Part shown: positions 37,516-49,900 of the stretch, piece by piece
How the letters are laid out: each line of letters opens with the position of its first letter
Numbering within the stretch: position 1 is the stretch's first letter
DNA from: Ziziphus jujuba
Lineage: Eukaryota; Streptophyta; Magnoliopsida; Rosales; Rhamnaceae
NCBI RefSeq assembly: GCF_031755915.1
Contig: NC_083380.1
Coordinates: 14,527,001 to 14,591,000, forward strand
Reading direction: 5' to 3'
DNA: 64,000 nucleotides
Made by a program: the position numbers and the translations under genes
The notes under the pieces: generated by a model
The model's input: only the letters and a program-made list of their open reading frames with translations
What the model was told of the DNA's origin: nothing
Database searches by the model: none

Positions 37516-38798
37516 TGTGGGGGTCCAGCCTTTTATCTCCTAAAGCCCAAGCCTATTAGGGTTTCAACCCTAGAAACCCTAGAGAGGGCATTATAAGTAG
37601 ATGCTCATTTTTAGTCTTGTATTAGATAACACAACACACAGTATAGATAATACAGGTTTTTAATGTTGGGGTGAGAAGGTTATGACCAAGAGCAAGCTAG
37701 CTTGAAGTGTTAGCAACAAGCAAGCTTTTGGTGATGCTCTTGGGAATGGTTGTGTGTGAGTTGTGTTTTTAGGTTTTGGTTATGGTGTTTTCTGGTTTTT
37801 AGGGTTCCTAGAGTGTTCTAAGGTGTTGAAGAAGAGATGAGAATAAGGGGACCACGTTGGGTTTTGAAAATGAGGCTTAGTTGTAAAGCCATTTCATTCA
37901 TTTTACAATATAAGCTTGAAATTACAACTAGTTCACACATGCCAAGCATGTGAGCTTACAAAATGATTAAAGTATTTGAAATTTAAAAAGTAAAATGGTC
38001 AACACCTAACTTTTCATACACAAAAGAGTCAAAAACCAGCTGCAACATGTCTATTCCAAATATAGTAAAAAGTGGCACATGGTTTGAACTAAGTTCCTAT
38101 TGTTTAACTAGTTTGGGTAAACAACCAAACTAGCTTCACCTACTTAGTTTCCCTTTGTATCTGCTTATGAAACTTGGTTTGAAGCATCCTTGGTCATCAA
38201 TAAATATTGTTCCAAGAGCTAGGAAAGTTATGGAATCGGATCATGGGCCAAACAGCTCCAAAGCTGACCCATACTCTGCATACTGGGCCCATCAGATACA
38301 GCAATATGTTTGAAATTTGAACCATAGTCTTCTATATATGTCTGTAGACATCCCTCAACATTTCAGCCCAAAAATCCATTTGCAACCTGAGATATAAGAT
38401 AAATAGTGAAACTATGTTGCTGGAAATTATGAATCCAGCACCATAGGCATTTCAAGCATAACATTCCTACTCTTTTGTGCATAATTTTGCCTATACTTTT
38501 GCATACATAACTTAGGCACAAAACATTATCAAAATATACCTTGCATAAATTAAAACATACAAAAAAAAATATAAACTCATAAAAGGAAATGATTTGATAC
38601 CAAGGTGTGCATGCTAGCCGGTGACATGCACCATCAAGTGGCAAAATTGCCACACTTCAACATTTAAGAGAGGCTAATAGAAGTTTTTTTGTATATAAAT
38701 TTTATAGTTATAATACATTTCTTCTCAATTTTTGTGCTTTTGTCTCTCTTATTTTTCTGTATCAGTTTTGTGTATTTTTTGGTGATCAAAGGATCACA
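37516..38798 (+). repeat. Copia-2 3' LTR, interrupted
   Basis: 37516-37663 and 38668-38798 together match the 5' LTR. The 999 bp in between is a separate insertion. Confidence 0.88.
37664..38662. mobile_element. 999-bp LTR-like element (probable solo LTR)
   Basis: Ends TGTTGGGG...CTTCAACA with a perfect TSD TTTAA (37659-37663 and 38663-38667). It has no gag, pol or primer site and is unrelated in sequence to the other LTR families here. Read as a solo LTR. A non-autonomous element is also possible. Confidence 0.78.
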
Positions 38799-38849
38799 AC
38801 AACTCTTACTGCTTGCTAAGCCTGCATACCAATATAATAATAATAATAA

Positions 38850-39596
38850 ATAAATAAATGATGAATTTGAGAAAAGACAAAATAAAATCTCACCCTTCAG
38901 TGTCTCTTTCTCCCTCATGCTCTCATCCTCTTTCTTCCTTTTATGTTGTTCTATATCATTCCTCTCATATAAGGTCTCAAGTTCCCTGTCTTCTAAATCT
39001 CTTTCTGTCCTCACCTCTACCGGCTTGTTATTTGCCGGAGTCAACCTCCTGTATGTTTCTCTCTCTCTCTCTCTCTCTTTCTATCTCTTTCTCTTTCTTT
39101 TCCTCTTCTTCTAAAATGCAATCAAACCAACTATTTTAATCCAAAAAACAATCATCAATCAAATCAACAGGAAAAAATAAAAACAAAACCAAACAACGAA
39201 ATGCTTGTTGGCAACTTTTTCGATTGCACAGTCTTCATCTTCAAGCTACCAAAAATGTGTGGCTTTCTTTATTGTGGATTGTACAAGCAATATCATTGAC
39301 CATAGAATAATCTATATATGAAAATTTTGAAAGATTATACATCACCGAAACTAGAATATAGTTAATATTCTAAAAATAAAATATTAAGAGACTTATTTTA
39401 TAATTATATTTTGAAATATTAAGTGGTTAAAGTGTTAAAGTTTGTGGCCTGCTTGAACTTCAATTATATATATTTGCTATCGCCCCTTAATCCATACCAC
39501 GAGGTTTTGGCGTGGAAACATGTTCCCCTCTTTAGATTAGAGAAATTGTTGCAACTTGATCCAAATAAAATACATAGAGATATACATATTATATAC

Positions 39597-39628
<32 letters not shown>

Positions 39629-39855
39629 AATGACAAATGTTTGGTACTCAATTAGTTGTAGGTGAGATACTAAAGAAGTACAGAGAAAGTCTTAGTACAA
39701 GGTACTCAATTAATTAATAATATTTGACTTTAAAGTATGTATGAATTAATAAATGTCTAGCTTATCGAATTTGGAGACTACAAATAGCGATTTATTGAAC
39801 CATCATGTAGAAATGTATTTACGTAGCAGTTAAGAGAGACATAGAAGAAAGGGAG
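38850..39855 (+). promoter_or_regulatory. Upstream region of PsiSABATH-4
   Basis: Homologous to 4613-6170 but without the 590-bp insertion. It contains a CT-rich leader (about 39058-39090) and a (TA)n run near 39606-39626. No core promoter is assigned. Confidence 0.55.
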
Positions 39856-39868
39856 ATGGCAGCAGAGG

Positions 39869-42800
39869 TGTAACACCCCATCCCCAAGTACACCAAAAAT
39901 TTCTCAAATTTGACTAAGGTCGACCGGGTTTGACCGTCGTTGAATGAGAAGGGGTCAAATGTTGACTTTTTGCTTCTGATGAAATTTCACATTGAACAAG
40001 GTACCGTTAAAAAGTACACACATTGTCACGAGCTCATAGACTAGTAGCATGTTGAAAACGGAACTACGGTTTGAAAGTTATGAGCAAAACAAGTTGAGGT
40101 CCAGACTGTCCAAGGGGTGCCCGAGTTGACTTTTTGTTCATACAAAGTTAAGCTTTGACTCATGCATGGTTGTGAAGTACTCATCGATATGAGTTCATAG
40201 ACTAGTGGCATGCTTAAATTGGACATCTGGTTAAAAAGTTATGGACCTGCAATTTTTCAAATACAGTATTATTTTAATATTATTTTTAAATATGTGAACA
40301 GTGTGCCACGTATGACTTATTAAATGGTGCCATGTGTCACAATGGTCAGATGCCACATGTCAACCATGATTTAATACCATATTATTTTAATATTATTCCA
40401 TACAATAATATTATTTTAATATTCTTTTATATAATCGTTTATTTAATATCCTTTTCTTTTTTTTCTTTCTCCCCCACGGGAAAAAAGGGGAGGCACGGGC
40501 CTTCTTCCTTTCCTTCCCTTCTTCCTCCTTTCTTCTCTTCCTTGGGTCCATCGGCTTTCATCATTTCCGGCCACCCATTGCTCAGACGCACCGGCCATAG
40601 GCATAGCCCAGTCGCTGGCGAGCTTGGCTGCCAAATTTAGTGGCCAGTCATCTGGCGATGCGCCCAGATCGGGCGGTGGAAGCAGCGGTAGCCGTCTCTC
40701 TCTCTCTCCGACCGAATCCGCTGTGTTTCGGCACACCCAAGCTGCACTGACCACACCACCTAGCAGCCCATCATGTGAGCTTCATCGAAGTGTGCTCCGA
40801 TCGCCAGGGAAGCCGTTGACGAGCTGGGAAATAGCCATGGAAGCCGGCGGCAGCACCCAGTCCGGTCACCGGATTCCCGCCGTTTCCGATTGTGTTCTCG
40901 GTCCCTTCCCTTTAATTTGGATCCTCTAAAGCTGATGGTGACCGTCAATTTCTCCAATTCAAGCTCGTTCATGGTGTACTAGGGGGAGGCAAGTCGGAAG
41001 TGGCTTCCGACAAAAATCCTGGCCGCTGCCGGCAATTTCTAGCCAATCGAAGGTTAGAATTGTATTCTCCATATCCTTAGCTTCGCATTGATATCTTGTT
41101 TGTAAATTATGGATGTGTATTTGAGAAGTTGTTTTTTTTTTTTTTAAATTATTAAATTAAATATGAAAAATGGAGATTTAAATTAAATTGTATATATATA
41201 TATATGTGTGTGTGTGTTTTTCTGTATACATGTGTATGGGAATATTAGTAAATACATGCATTATATATATATATATACTTGTGCGGTAATGTATATAAAT
41301 ACATGGTGATATGTGAATATGTATTGAGATGTGTGAATGGGTATATATATATATATGTGTAAATATGTATTGTTGAAGCTTTTGTTTATGCATATCAAAA
41401 TGTATGTATACATAGGTATCTGGACATTGCACTTGTTAAATTGTTTGTTAAAAGTTTTACCGTGTATATATATTTAAATGTGTGAAAATATAAATATATA
41501 TATATATATATATATTTGCGAATATATACATAGATATCTATGGATGACTTATAATAAACTGTATTGCTATATCTTTAATGTATTTCTGTATCTTTACTTG
41601 TATGTGAAATTGTATGTGGCCTTGATGATAATTTTGGTATAAATTGAATCGAAGGTTTGAGAAAAAAAATAATAATTATATTAAATTATTGTGATCAAGA
41701 ATATCTGTATATTTAATTATTTATTATTTATTATTATTGTTTATGTATTTGATAAATGCATATGAATTGGATTATATTTTATCTAAATTTAATATTTTGT
41801 AATATTACGAAATGTATAGTTTTTTTTTTTAAGATGCACCCATACACGTACCGGTGTTCTGTACTGTATATGTGATTATGATAAGTGCGTAAGTTGTAAT
41901 GTCTCCGGTAAGTTGCTATGGACTTGAGGGTAGGCAAGTTTAATATAGTGGCCATAAGCCGCCCCTCTCCATGGCCAGGATGATGGTTATAAGCAGCGAC
42001 GCTGTCAGGACGCCGAAGCGACCGTATGCAAGTTTCTCTCTTTAATCTTCCGTCAGTCGGTGCTCGGGACGCTGGGTATCTTCAGGCACCACTGGTATAT
42101 AGTATAGTGCATCAAGTATTTTTTTATATGTTCATACATATATTTGTATGTTATATTATTTGATATTATACTGTATATACCGCACCATACGGAGGCGGCG
42201 AACCAATGTGGTCCATGTAGAGCTAGCCTCATAATCATGTTGCCTACGACTCCAGGGGATCGAACGGCCAATGTAGGCAACACCCTGGTTTGTATTAGTA
42301 GCAAAGTGCCGGCGACAGCTGGAATCATGGACCACGTAGCATGTTAGAAGGTATCGTACATATCTCCATTACGAACGTGCATATTTCATTTTATGCTATG
42401 GATTTTAAGATATGATTTTATGTATTTATGTTATGTTATCTATTTGTTATTTAATTTCTTACTAATATTCTTAATCGATATTATTATATTATTATATTCT
42501 TATTACTATTAATTGTATTTAACTATTTATGTAATCATTATTGTCACTGTTATCGAGATTGTTATTATTATTTATAATGATTATTTTTATTGTAATTCCA
42601 ATTTCTATTATTATCATTATTATAATTATAGTTGTTATCATTGTTATTATCAATGGTATTTATTAACAAAACTATTATTAAGTATTATCGTAGTTGTTAT
42701 TCTCAGTTATTGAGATTTTAGTAAATAATATTGATTATTATTTTTATTTTTATTTTTATTAACACTATTATGAGATCTTTAATATTAATTTTGTTATTTT

Positions 42801-43481
42801 TTCTTATTATTATTACTATTATATGGTACCTTCGGATACGTATCACAGCCTATGGGCAAGAAAGATAGCTATCGGGCAAGTATAATAGTCCTCGGACAAG
42901 TAGTAGCCTTTGTGTAGGTGAGATAGCCCTCAGGCAAGTTATATTAATACATGTACGGGAATATGATAGCCCTCAGGCAAGTTACATTAATACATGTATG
43001 GGAATATAATAGCCCTCAGGCAAGTTACATTAATACCATTATCATTAAAACGTTTGTTATAGTTTTTTTTTTTTTATTCTTAATGTGATGTTGTTTTACC
43101 TTTCTTTCTATGTTACGCATTGGCATATTTGTTAAACGATATTTGAAGTGTGTTTGACATGTGCAGCACGAAGTGGGTGGTGTGGGCGGACGAGAATCTA
43201 TGATGGTATATTTTAATTGGTTATTTACTAAATTAATTCCATTATATGCCTTTATTATAATTTATTCTCTAATTGCTGCCAGTTGTGGAACTTAAATTGT
43301 AGTAATGTGGGAGGAATAAGGTGGTATATATAAAAGTGTATTTTCAGTGCAGGAAAATTGTGGTAAGTCCAACCCTTAGGGGAGGCTCTGTTGGATTTTC
43401 CATTGGAGGGTCCGATAGGGTTTTCCTGGGATCAAGGCTTGTCTAGGGTACCAGTGAGAAAATTTTGGACGGGTCCTGACA
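39869..43481 (+). mobile_element. LTR-only insertion (solo LTR) in PsiSABATH-4 exon 1
   Basis: 3613 bp, TGTAACACCCC...GGGTCCTGACA, with a perfect 5-bp TSD AGAGG (39864-39868 and 43482-43486). It belongs to the same family as 19968-22793, 54643-57561 and 57857-60840 but in the opposite orientation. It contains an ATT-rich stretch (42480-42800) and a 43-bp tandem repeat (42922-43050). No gag or pol. A GC-richer part (40540-40930) has open frames without recognisable homology. Confidence 0.9.
42922..43050 (+). repeat. 43-bp tandem repeat (about 3 units) in LTR
   Basis: gatagccctcaggcaagtt recurs at 42922, 42965 and 43008 (the last starting aata), each followed by a(t/c)attaatac. Shorter, more diverged units (gatagc...ggcaag) extend left to about 42845. 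Confidence 0.88.
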
Positions 43482-45190
43482 AGAGGAAACAGGGATTCTG
43501 CAATAAGCTTATCCAATGAAAGGTGGTGATAGCCACTACAGTTATGCCAAGAACTTTACACATCAGGTCTATATTTTACCTCTTACATATATATAATGAA
43601 TATATACATTATACGAATTTTCAAGTGATGACCTTCTTGGTAGAAAACTACTTTGACATCATTTGTCAACTTTTGAATTGCTGGAACTAAAATGGAGGTC
43701 CAGATGATGATTTGTATTTGTTGTGTCTACGCTTAGTTATCCCATAAAATCACACTTTCAAATTTCTGATACAAGTATAGTTATGAGTATATTTTATCTA
43801 CGTATTATACTAATAATTAATTGTGATAGAAATACTGGTAGAAAAGCTTCTTGTTTGGGTAAACCATTAATTGTGTAATGAATTTACAAAACTTGATATA
43901 TTTCTAGAGAGAAAAGCTAGTGATTATGCCAAAGAATTGATAAAGGCAGCAATTGCAGAGAAGCTTGACAAAGAAATCTTACTTTCTTCCAAAACTTTAC
44001 GCATTGCAGATTTGGGTTGCTCTGTTGGACCCAATACAGTTTCCGCGATGCAAAATATACTCGAAGCAATCCAGTCCAAATACTAGTACTATTGCCAAGA
44101 ATTGAATCCCCAAATCCTGGATTTTGAAGTTTTCTTTAGCGATCATTCCTCAAATGATTTCAATCTGCTTTTCACATCCTTCCCTATTGACAAGCATTAT
44201 TATGCAGTAGGTGTTCTGGGATCTTTTGACGGTCGCTTGTTTCCCAAGGATTCTCTTCACTTTGTTCATTTTCTAGAGTGCTAAAGGAGGTGGTGAACAA
44301 GAATTCTCCTGCATGGAATATAGGCCAGATTCATTACTCAAGTTTTGGCGATGAAGTGTTTTGGCTTATAAAGCTCAGTTTGATAAGGATATAGAGCAAT
44401 TTCTACAAGCCAGGGCATAAGAGATTGTTTGTGGAGGATTGATGGCACTCATTGTTCTTCAAGTTCCCAATGGAACTCATCACTCTTAAAATGGATCAAG
44501 TATGAATTTTCAGAGCTTCTTGGATCTTGCCTCATGGACTTGGCAAGAAAGGTAAGAAAATATTGATAAGTAATTAGTATATATGCAAAAAATTAGTAAT
44601 AATATAGGATTTTTGACCTTGTGTATATAAAATTGGATTTTTTTTTTTAGGATATTGGGGCTATATAAATATTCGAACTTAGAATCATTATTATTTAAAA
44701 AAACAATAGCTTTGTCGCTAACCTATTCCTGCGGCACAAACAAAGTCATTGGATATTTGATATTGCATCTTAGTTTCAAGAATACTTTAAGTATAGGGTT
44801 AAACAAACCTTCACTGCTACCATTTTTTCTTTATATTTCTAGGGAATGGTTAGTGAGGAGAAAGTAGACTCTTTCAATATACCAACTTATCACTTGTCTC
44901 CCCAAGAACTAGAAGCTGCTGTTGAAAGGAATGGTTGTTTTAGCATAGAGGGAACGAAAGACTTGCATATTCCTATACCAAGCCACTCTGGGGAGTATAA
45001 AATTAATGGCCAATTTGTAGCATCTCATTTGAGAGCTATCATGGAAGTGATAATCAAGTAGCGTTTTGGTGAAAATATGTTGGATGGCTCTTTGATTGCT
45101 ACAAAGAGAAATTTGGTGAGAACTTTTCAATTTTTAAGTCAAGAAAAGTAAACAGCTTCTTTTTCCTTCTTAAATGCAGAGTAGTGAACT

Positions 45191-45580
45191 AGGCAACCAG
45201 CTAGTTATAAATTGCCTTCTTGCTGCTTTGTCATTCTATGATTTGTGTTAGTGCAATTTTTGTTTTATTCGAGGGACACACGAAATTACTGTGATATTAA
45301 TGTGGAAAAAAGAAGGTGAAGATAAATTTGGTGTAAGATGTGAAATTAAGTGCATCTCATATTCTTATTAAGAGCACCTCATTTCATGTTGTTTGAGTAT
45401 GACACAAATAAATTATGGTGTCTTTCATTTATGATAAAACTTTGTCTTGAAGGTTTATATAACTCCCAAAACTATCTTCTAGTATGTTCGTGTAATTGTT
45501 TAATTATCATTGATCCCAAACCAAAAGCTTAAATTGTTAGGATATTGCATTTATTATGTATAAGCTTTTTCAACATTATT
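45191..45580. other. 3' flank of PsiSABATH-4
   Basis: Matches 14610-14985 downstream of PsiSABATH-1. It is cut at 45580 by the compound LTR element and resumes at 53616. Confidence 0.7.
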
Positions 45581-48427
45581 TGTAACAACTCATACCAAAA
45601 TACTCCTGTTATACAGGTTTGACTAGGTTTGATCAAGGACTGTATGTGGGTTCTGGTTGACTTTTTCTAAGATTTTGGCTTGACTGATATACCATTGTGT
45701 AGAGCTCATCTATACGAGTTCATAAATTGGTGGCACGTCGAATTCTAGATTACAAATATCAGTGTCCAAACCAGTCCCAAAATTTGGTCTGTTAGTGATC
45801 CAAGGCTATATATAAATGTTGAAAAGCATGTCCAACAGGAAACAAACCTTAGAGTGCCCATTTTGTTTCTCAAACCTAAGAAATTTCTCTCTAGACCCAT
45901 GGGCCCGAACTGGATCATCACGAACCCTTTTAATGATTAACTGGTTTATCTCTATTTTGCCCAATTCCGGCCACCATCTAGCTATATCCGCTAGCCAACC
46001 TTGTTACCCACCTCAAGATGACCATGCCAGCCTCGACCAACATGCCGAGATCGACTGTTTGAAGCCGACAATGGCCATTTGGACTTCTTAGGCCGTTTAC
46101 CCATTTTTTGGCCGTTTCAGGCCAACCTATACACGCTTCCCCCCATTTTTAGAGCCTCTGAACTCATTTCCATGCTCCATTTGCCAAGATTCATCACCCT
46201 TTGAGAGATACATCAATATGGAATTTGGTCAAGTATTGCAACAAGTTTTTTGACCACCGGTGATACTTTTGGACTGAGTTGAGTATACCAAGATCTCTTA
46301 CCGGAATCCTATATAAGTCTTGATCCCAGTGAAACCCTACTGAATCTTCCAATGAAAAATCTGGCAGAATCTTCCCTAAGGGTAGAACATGCCCCAAAAA
46401 TTACCTGTACCGAATCACACTCCTCTATAATACCACCTTATCCCTCCTACCTTACTACCATTATTTCCACAATTTGCAGTACTTCGATATCAAACTATAT
46501 AAAAACATATACACAATATAAATGAACTAATAAGTAAAGAACAAAAATATACCTTTAGATGTTCACATCTGCCCACACCACCCACTTAGTGTTGTACATT
46601 TCAAATACATTCCAAATATCGTTTTACAAATATACCGACACATAATATAGAAAGAAAAGTAAAACAATCACCACACCAGCAATAACAATAATAGTGGTCA
46701 TTTTAATGATAAAAATAGTATTAATATTTTTATATTAATATTACCATACATGCTCGAGGGCTATCATATTTTTCCGAAGGGAATCACCTGTCTAGGGGCT
46801 ATCACGTAATCACAGCTGCTCCAAGGGCTATCTCACCTGCCTAAAGGCTATCACTTATCCAATGACTATTATACATGCCCAATGATTATCTTTCTTGCCC
46901 TTAGGCTATGACAATTGTCCGAAGATTCCGTATGATGATGATGATAATAATAATAATGAAAATGATTGTAAATGAAATCATGATAAATAATAAAAACAAG
47001 AATAATATTAACAATAGTGATGATAATAAAAGCAATTAAGTATAACGTTAGAAAAATCAGATTATGAATAGTTAAGATAATATAAGTAAAATAATATTTT
47101 AAAATTCAAAACATATTATAAAATATACACTCGCATCAGAGGTATGAAGGATACCCTCTAATATGCTGCGCGATCCATGATTCCAGCTATCACCAGTACC
47201 TTGCTACCAATATACAGTCCAGGATGGTTGCCTAGATTGACCGTCCGATCCCCTGGTCTCGTAGGCAACATAGTTACTAGGCTAGCTCTTCATGGATCAT
47301 ATCGGATCGTTGTCCCCATACGGTGTAATACATACAAATATAACATATGTATATATATATATATATAAGATACCTGATGCATATACTATATACTAGTGAT
47401 GCCCGATGACACTAGCATCCCAAGCACCGCCTGATGGGGAGGTTAAGAAGAGAACCTATTTCCAGTCACCTTGGTGTCCCAATGGCTTCGACGCTATAAC
47501 CCTTAATCCCGGCCATGGAGGGGGCAGCTTTGGCCAATATCAAATTTGCACGCCCTCAATCCAATGACAACCACGGAAGAGTATACAACCTGCGCACTAA
47601 TCACATCCACAACTACAAAACACCAATACATGTATGGTGCATCTGAAAACTATAAATTTTTTTAATATTATAAAATAATGAGTTTTGATAAAATAAGATA
47701 AAATCAAGTTTATGAATAAATAAATTAATTAATTAATTAATTAATATATAGATATATTTTTCGGAAATACTAAAATTTAAATAAATATTTTTCTTCAAAT
47801 CCATGAAACCAATTTACACCAAAACAATATAAAGAAAAATATATAAAAAGTCATATATAATTAAAATCACATAAAGGCATTAATTATGCATCAAAATTTC
47901 AACATTTAAATCAACGATAAGTTAAACAAAAATTAAACCATAATTTCATAAAATTAATAAATATCCACAATAATTCAATTCCATAAATAAATAAATATCT
48001 AAGCACATAAACATTTTTTTTTATCACAGTAATTTAATATAATTAATTCCTCAAACTTTCAAATCAATTCATACCAAATATCATTAGAAGCACATACAAT
48101 TACACATATAATTAAGTATATAAGGATATATTCTATTAGATGCCATAACCTCATAGTAAAATTAACAATAATTTAATAGCAATTTAAAATTTACAGCTTC
48201 CAAACTTTTGGAAACATTAATTTAAGACCACATTTATTCAATTCTACACAATTTGGCGTCTTCAATATAAATAATAATATTTAAATATTAAATAGACACA
48301 TTTTTCAGATTACCATATTAAAATAATAATATTTTATCCAAAAATAGCATCTTTCAAAATACTCCACCATAATTCACAAATGAGATACCAATAGAAAGCT
48401 AAAGAGACGAGGAATACGTTACCAACC

Positions 48428-49900
48428 TCCATAGAGCCTCATACGAAGACATTTTGGTGCTTGCCTGGTAGCTAATATTATAACGACTTCCATCAATGGT
48501 AATTGCTCATCCCAGCTTCTTCCGATATTGCATAGTGCACGATCTTAGCATATCTTCCAAACTACAAATTTTGTGCTCTGTTTGTTCGTCAATCTGTGGA
48601 TGAAATGCGATACTGTAATTTAATCTTGCTCCCAGTGCATTTGCTAACTTCCACCACAATCAGGAAGTAAAATGTGGGTCCTTCTTGGATGTGATGATGA
48701 TCAACACTCCACATTGACTTACAATACGTCTCACGAACAACTTGGCTAACTTCTTTGATGAGAACAATTCTCGTACAAATAAAAAGTGTGCTAATTTATG
48801 GGTTGGTTGATGATTCCCTAAATGCTATCATACCTTTTCATTATGGGCAGTAGTTTGAACATGAAATCCATGTTGAGATCTTCTCACTTCAACATAGGAA
48901 TAGACAAGGGTTGAAGTTGTCTTGAATGTTTCTACGTCTCGCTTTCACTTGTCAGCAACTTAAGTACCTTGATTCGTATTCTACAACTTTCTTTATCATG
49001 CTAATCTACCAATAATACTTAGTGAGCATTTGATACATCTTCATACTTTTGGGGTTTGTCGCATACATCGAATTGTGTGCTTCCTTTAGGATCTCCCTTT
49101 CGAACTCAACGATATCCAACCCTTGGATTCTCAATTGATGATACTTGGACCTGAATACCTTGACTCCTTGGGGTTGATCGACACACATCCATACTCGGCA
49201 ATGGGTATCGATTATGGGTGCTCACCTCGTTAATTCGTTGGTAGTTGATACACAACCTTAGACTATCATTCTTCTTCTCCACAATAGAATAGGTGCCTTT
49301 CACGATGATATGCTTGGCCTAGCGAAACCTTTATTCACCGAATCTTGTAATTAAGCTTTTAACTCCCTTAACTCTGATGGAGCCACATGGTATAACAGTA
49401 AGGAAATGAGTCAGTGTCCAAAGCCAATTCAATGATGATTCTATCTCTTTTTACGGTTGTAACCCAAGTAACTTGTTAGGAAACACCTTCGAACGGTTTC
49501 CCACTACGAGCACATCTTCCAACACTCACCATCTACTCGGGCATCAACCACATGGGCTAGATAACCTTAATAACTACTCTTTGATAGCTTATCCACATCG
49601 AGGGTAGAAATTAACCTCGGTAAAGACCTCCTAACTCCTTCACAAAACACCACTTTGGGTAAGCCAAATCGCTTAAATGTTACTTCCTTAGGGTAGTGGT
49701 TCATAAACATATGATTCGCGACTACCCATTTCACGTCTAGGATTACTTAAAGCCCAAAAAGGTCCAACTTAATTAGGTCTCCTTTCCTCACCTGATCTTC
49801 GGTAAAGAAGAGGCAATCCTTGACCATTTAACTAGGCCACAGGGATTCCCCTAGAGGAGAGGTGATTTCTAACTGACACCTCCGAAGATTAGAGTTATTC
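48428..49900 (-). pseudogene. Gypsy pol fragments (protease, RT, integrase)
   Basis: From right to left on the - strand: about 49620-49750 reads the protease end (NHYPKEVTFKRFGLPKVVF), then 49106-49303 an RT piece (LRLCINYQRINEV, NRYPLPSMDV), with much of RT missing. 49006-49140 is the integrase zinc-binding region (EILKEAHNSMYATNP, MYQMLTKYYW). 48500-48740 is integrase core (SKKDPHFTSWLWWKLANALG, AFHPQIDEQTE, LEDMLRSC) where the family has a second catalytic Asp and DGQ(S/T)E. Stops are frequent. Confidence 0.85.

Larger units (their letters stand above)
27044..38798 (+). mobile_element. Tnt1-like Ty1/copia element with two nested insertions
   Basis: LTRs start TGTGGGGGTCC at 27044 and 37516 and end GATCACA at 27323 and 38798. 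With its nested element removed, the 3' LTR is 279 bp against 280 bp for the 5' one. A purine tract (GGAAGGGGAGAA) precedes the 3' LTR. Gag-like sequence at 27800-28389 is interrupted by a gypsy element (28390-34290), then continues with a zinc knuckle and pol at 34296-37470. The 3' LTR is interrupted by a 999-bp LTR-like element. No matching TSD is evident (gcact on the left, acaac on the right). The pol motifs resemble the Tnt1/Tork group. It sits between the two halves of the region upstream of PsiSABATH-4. Confidence 0.9.
39856..45190 (+). pseudogene. PsiSABATH-4, SABATH gene disrupted in exon 1
   Basis: Exon 1 begins ATGGCAGCAGAGG (39856-39868), is interrupted by a 3613-bp LTR, and resumes after the target duplication at 43487, ending at 43566. 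Even after the insertion is set aside, a TAA replaces a codon just before AYPM. Exon 2 (43910-44551) has a good acceptor and keeps KELIKAAIAEKLDKEILL and RIADLGCSVGPN. It has a TAG after QSKY (around 44084), a deletion that removes the HSS...W active-site segment near 44270, a frameshift near 44354 and a further stop (gcataagag). Exon 3 (44843 to about 45190) is almost identical to PsiSABATH-1 exon 3 at its start but has TAG at 45059-45061 and a later shift. It is dead several times over. Confidence 0.93.

Noticed and set aside
27044..38798. Target-site duplication for the outer copia element
   Set aside because: The flanks (gcact and acaac) do not match, so no TSD is claimed. The ends are set from the LTR match only.
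40332..40972. Overlapping open frames of about 100 aa
   Set aside because: They lie in the GC-richer part of the LTR inserted in PsiSABATH-4, with no domain and frames on both strands.
42922..43050. CRISPR-like direct repeats
   Set aside because: The whole 43-bp unit repeats, there are no unique spacers, and the setting is a plant LTR.
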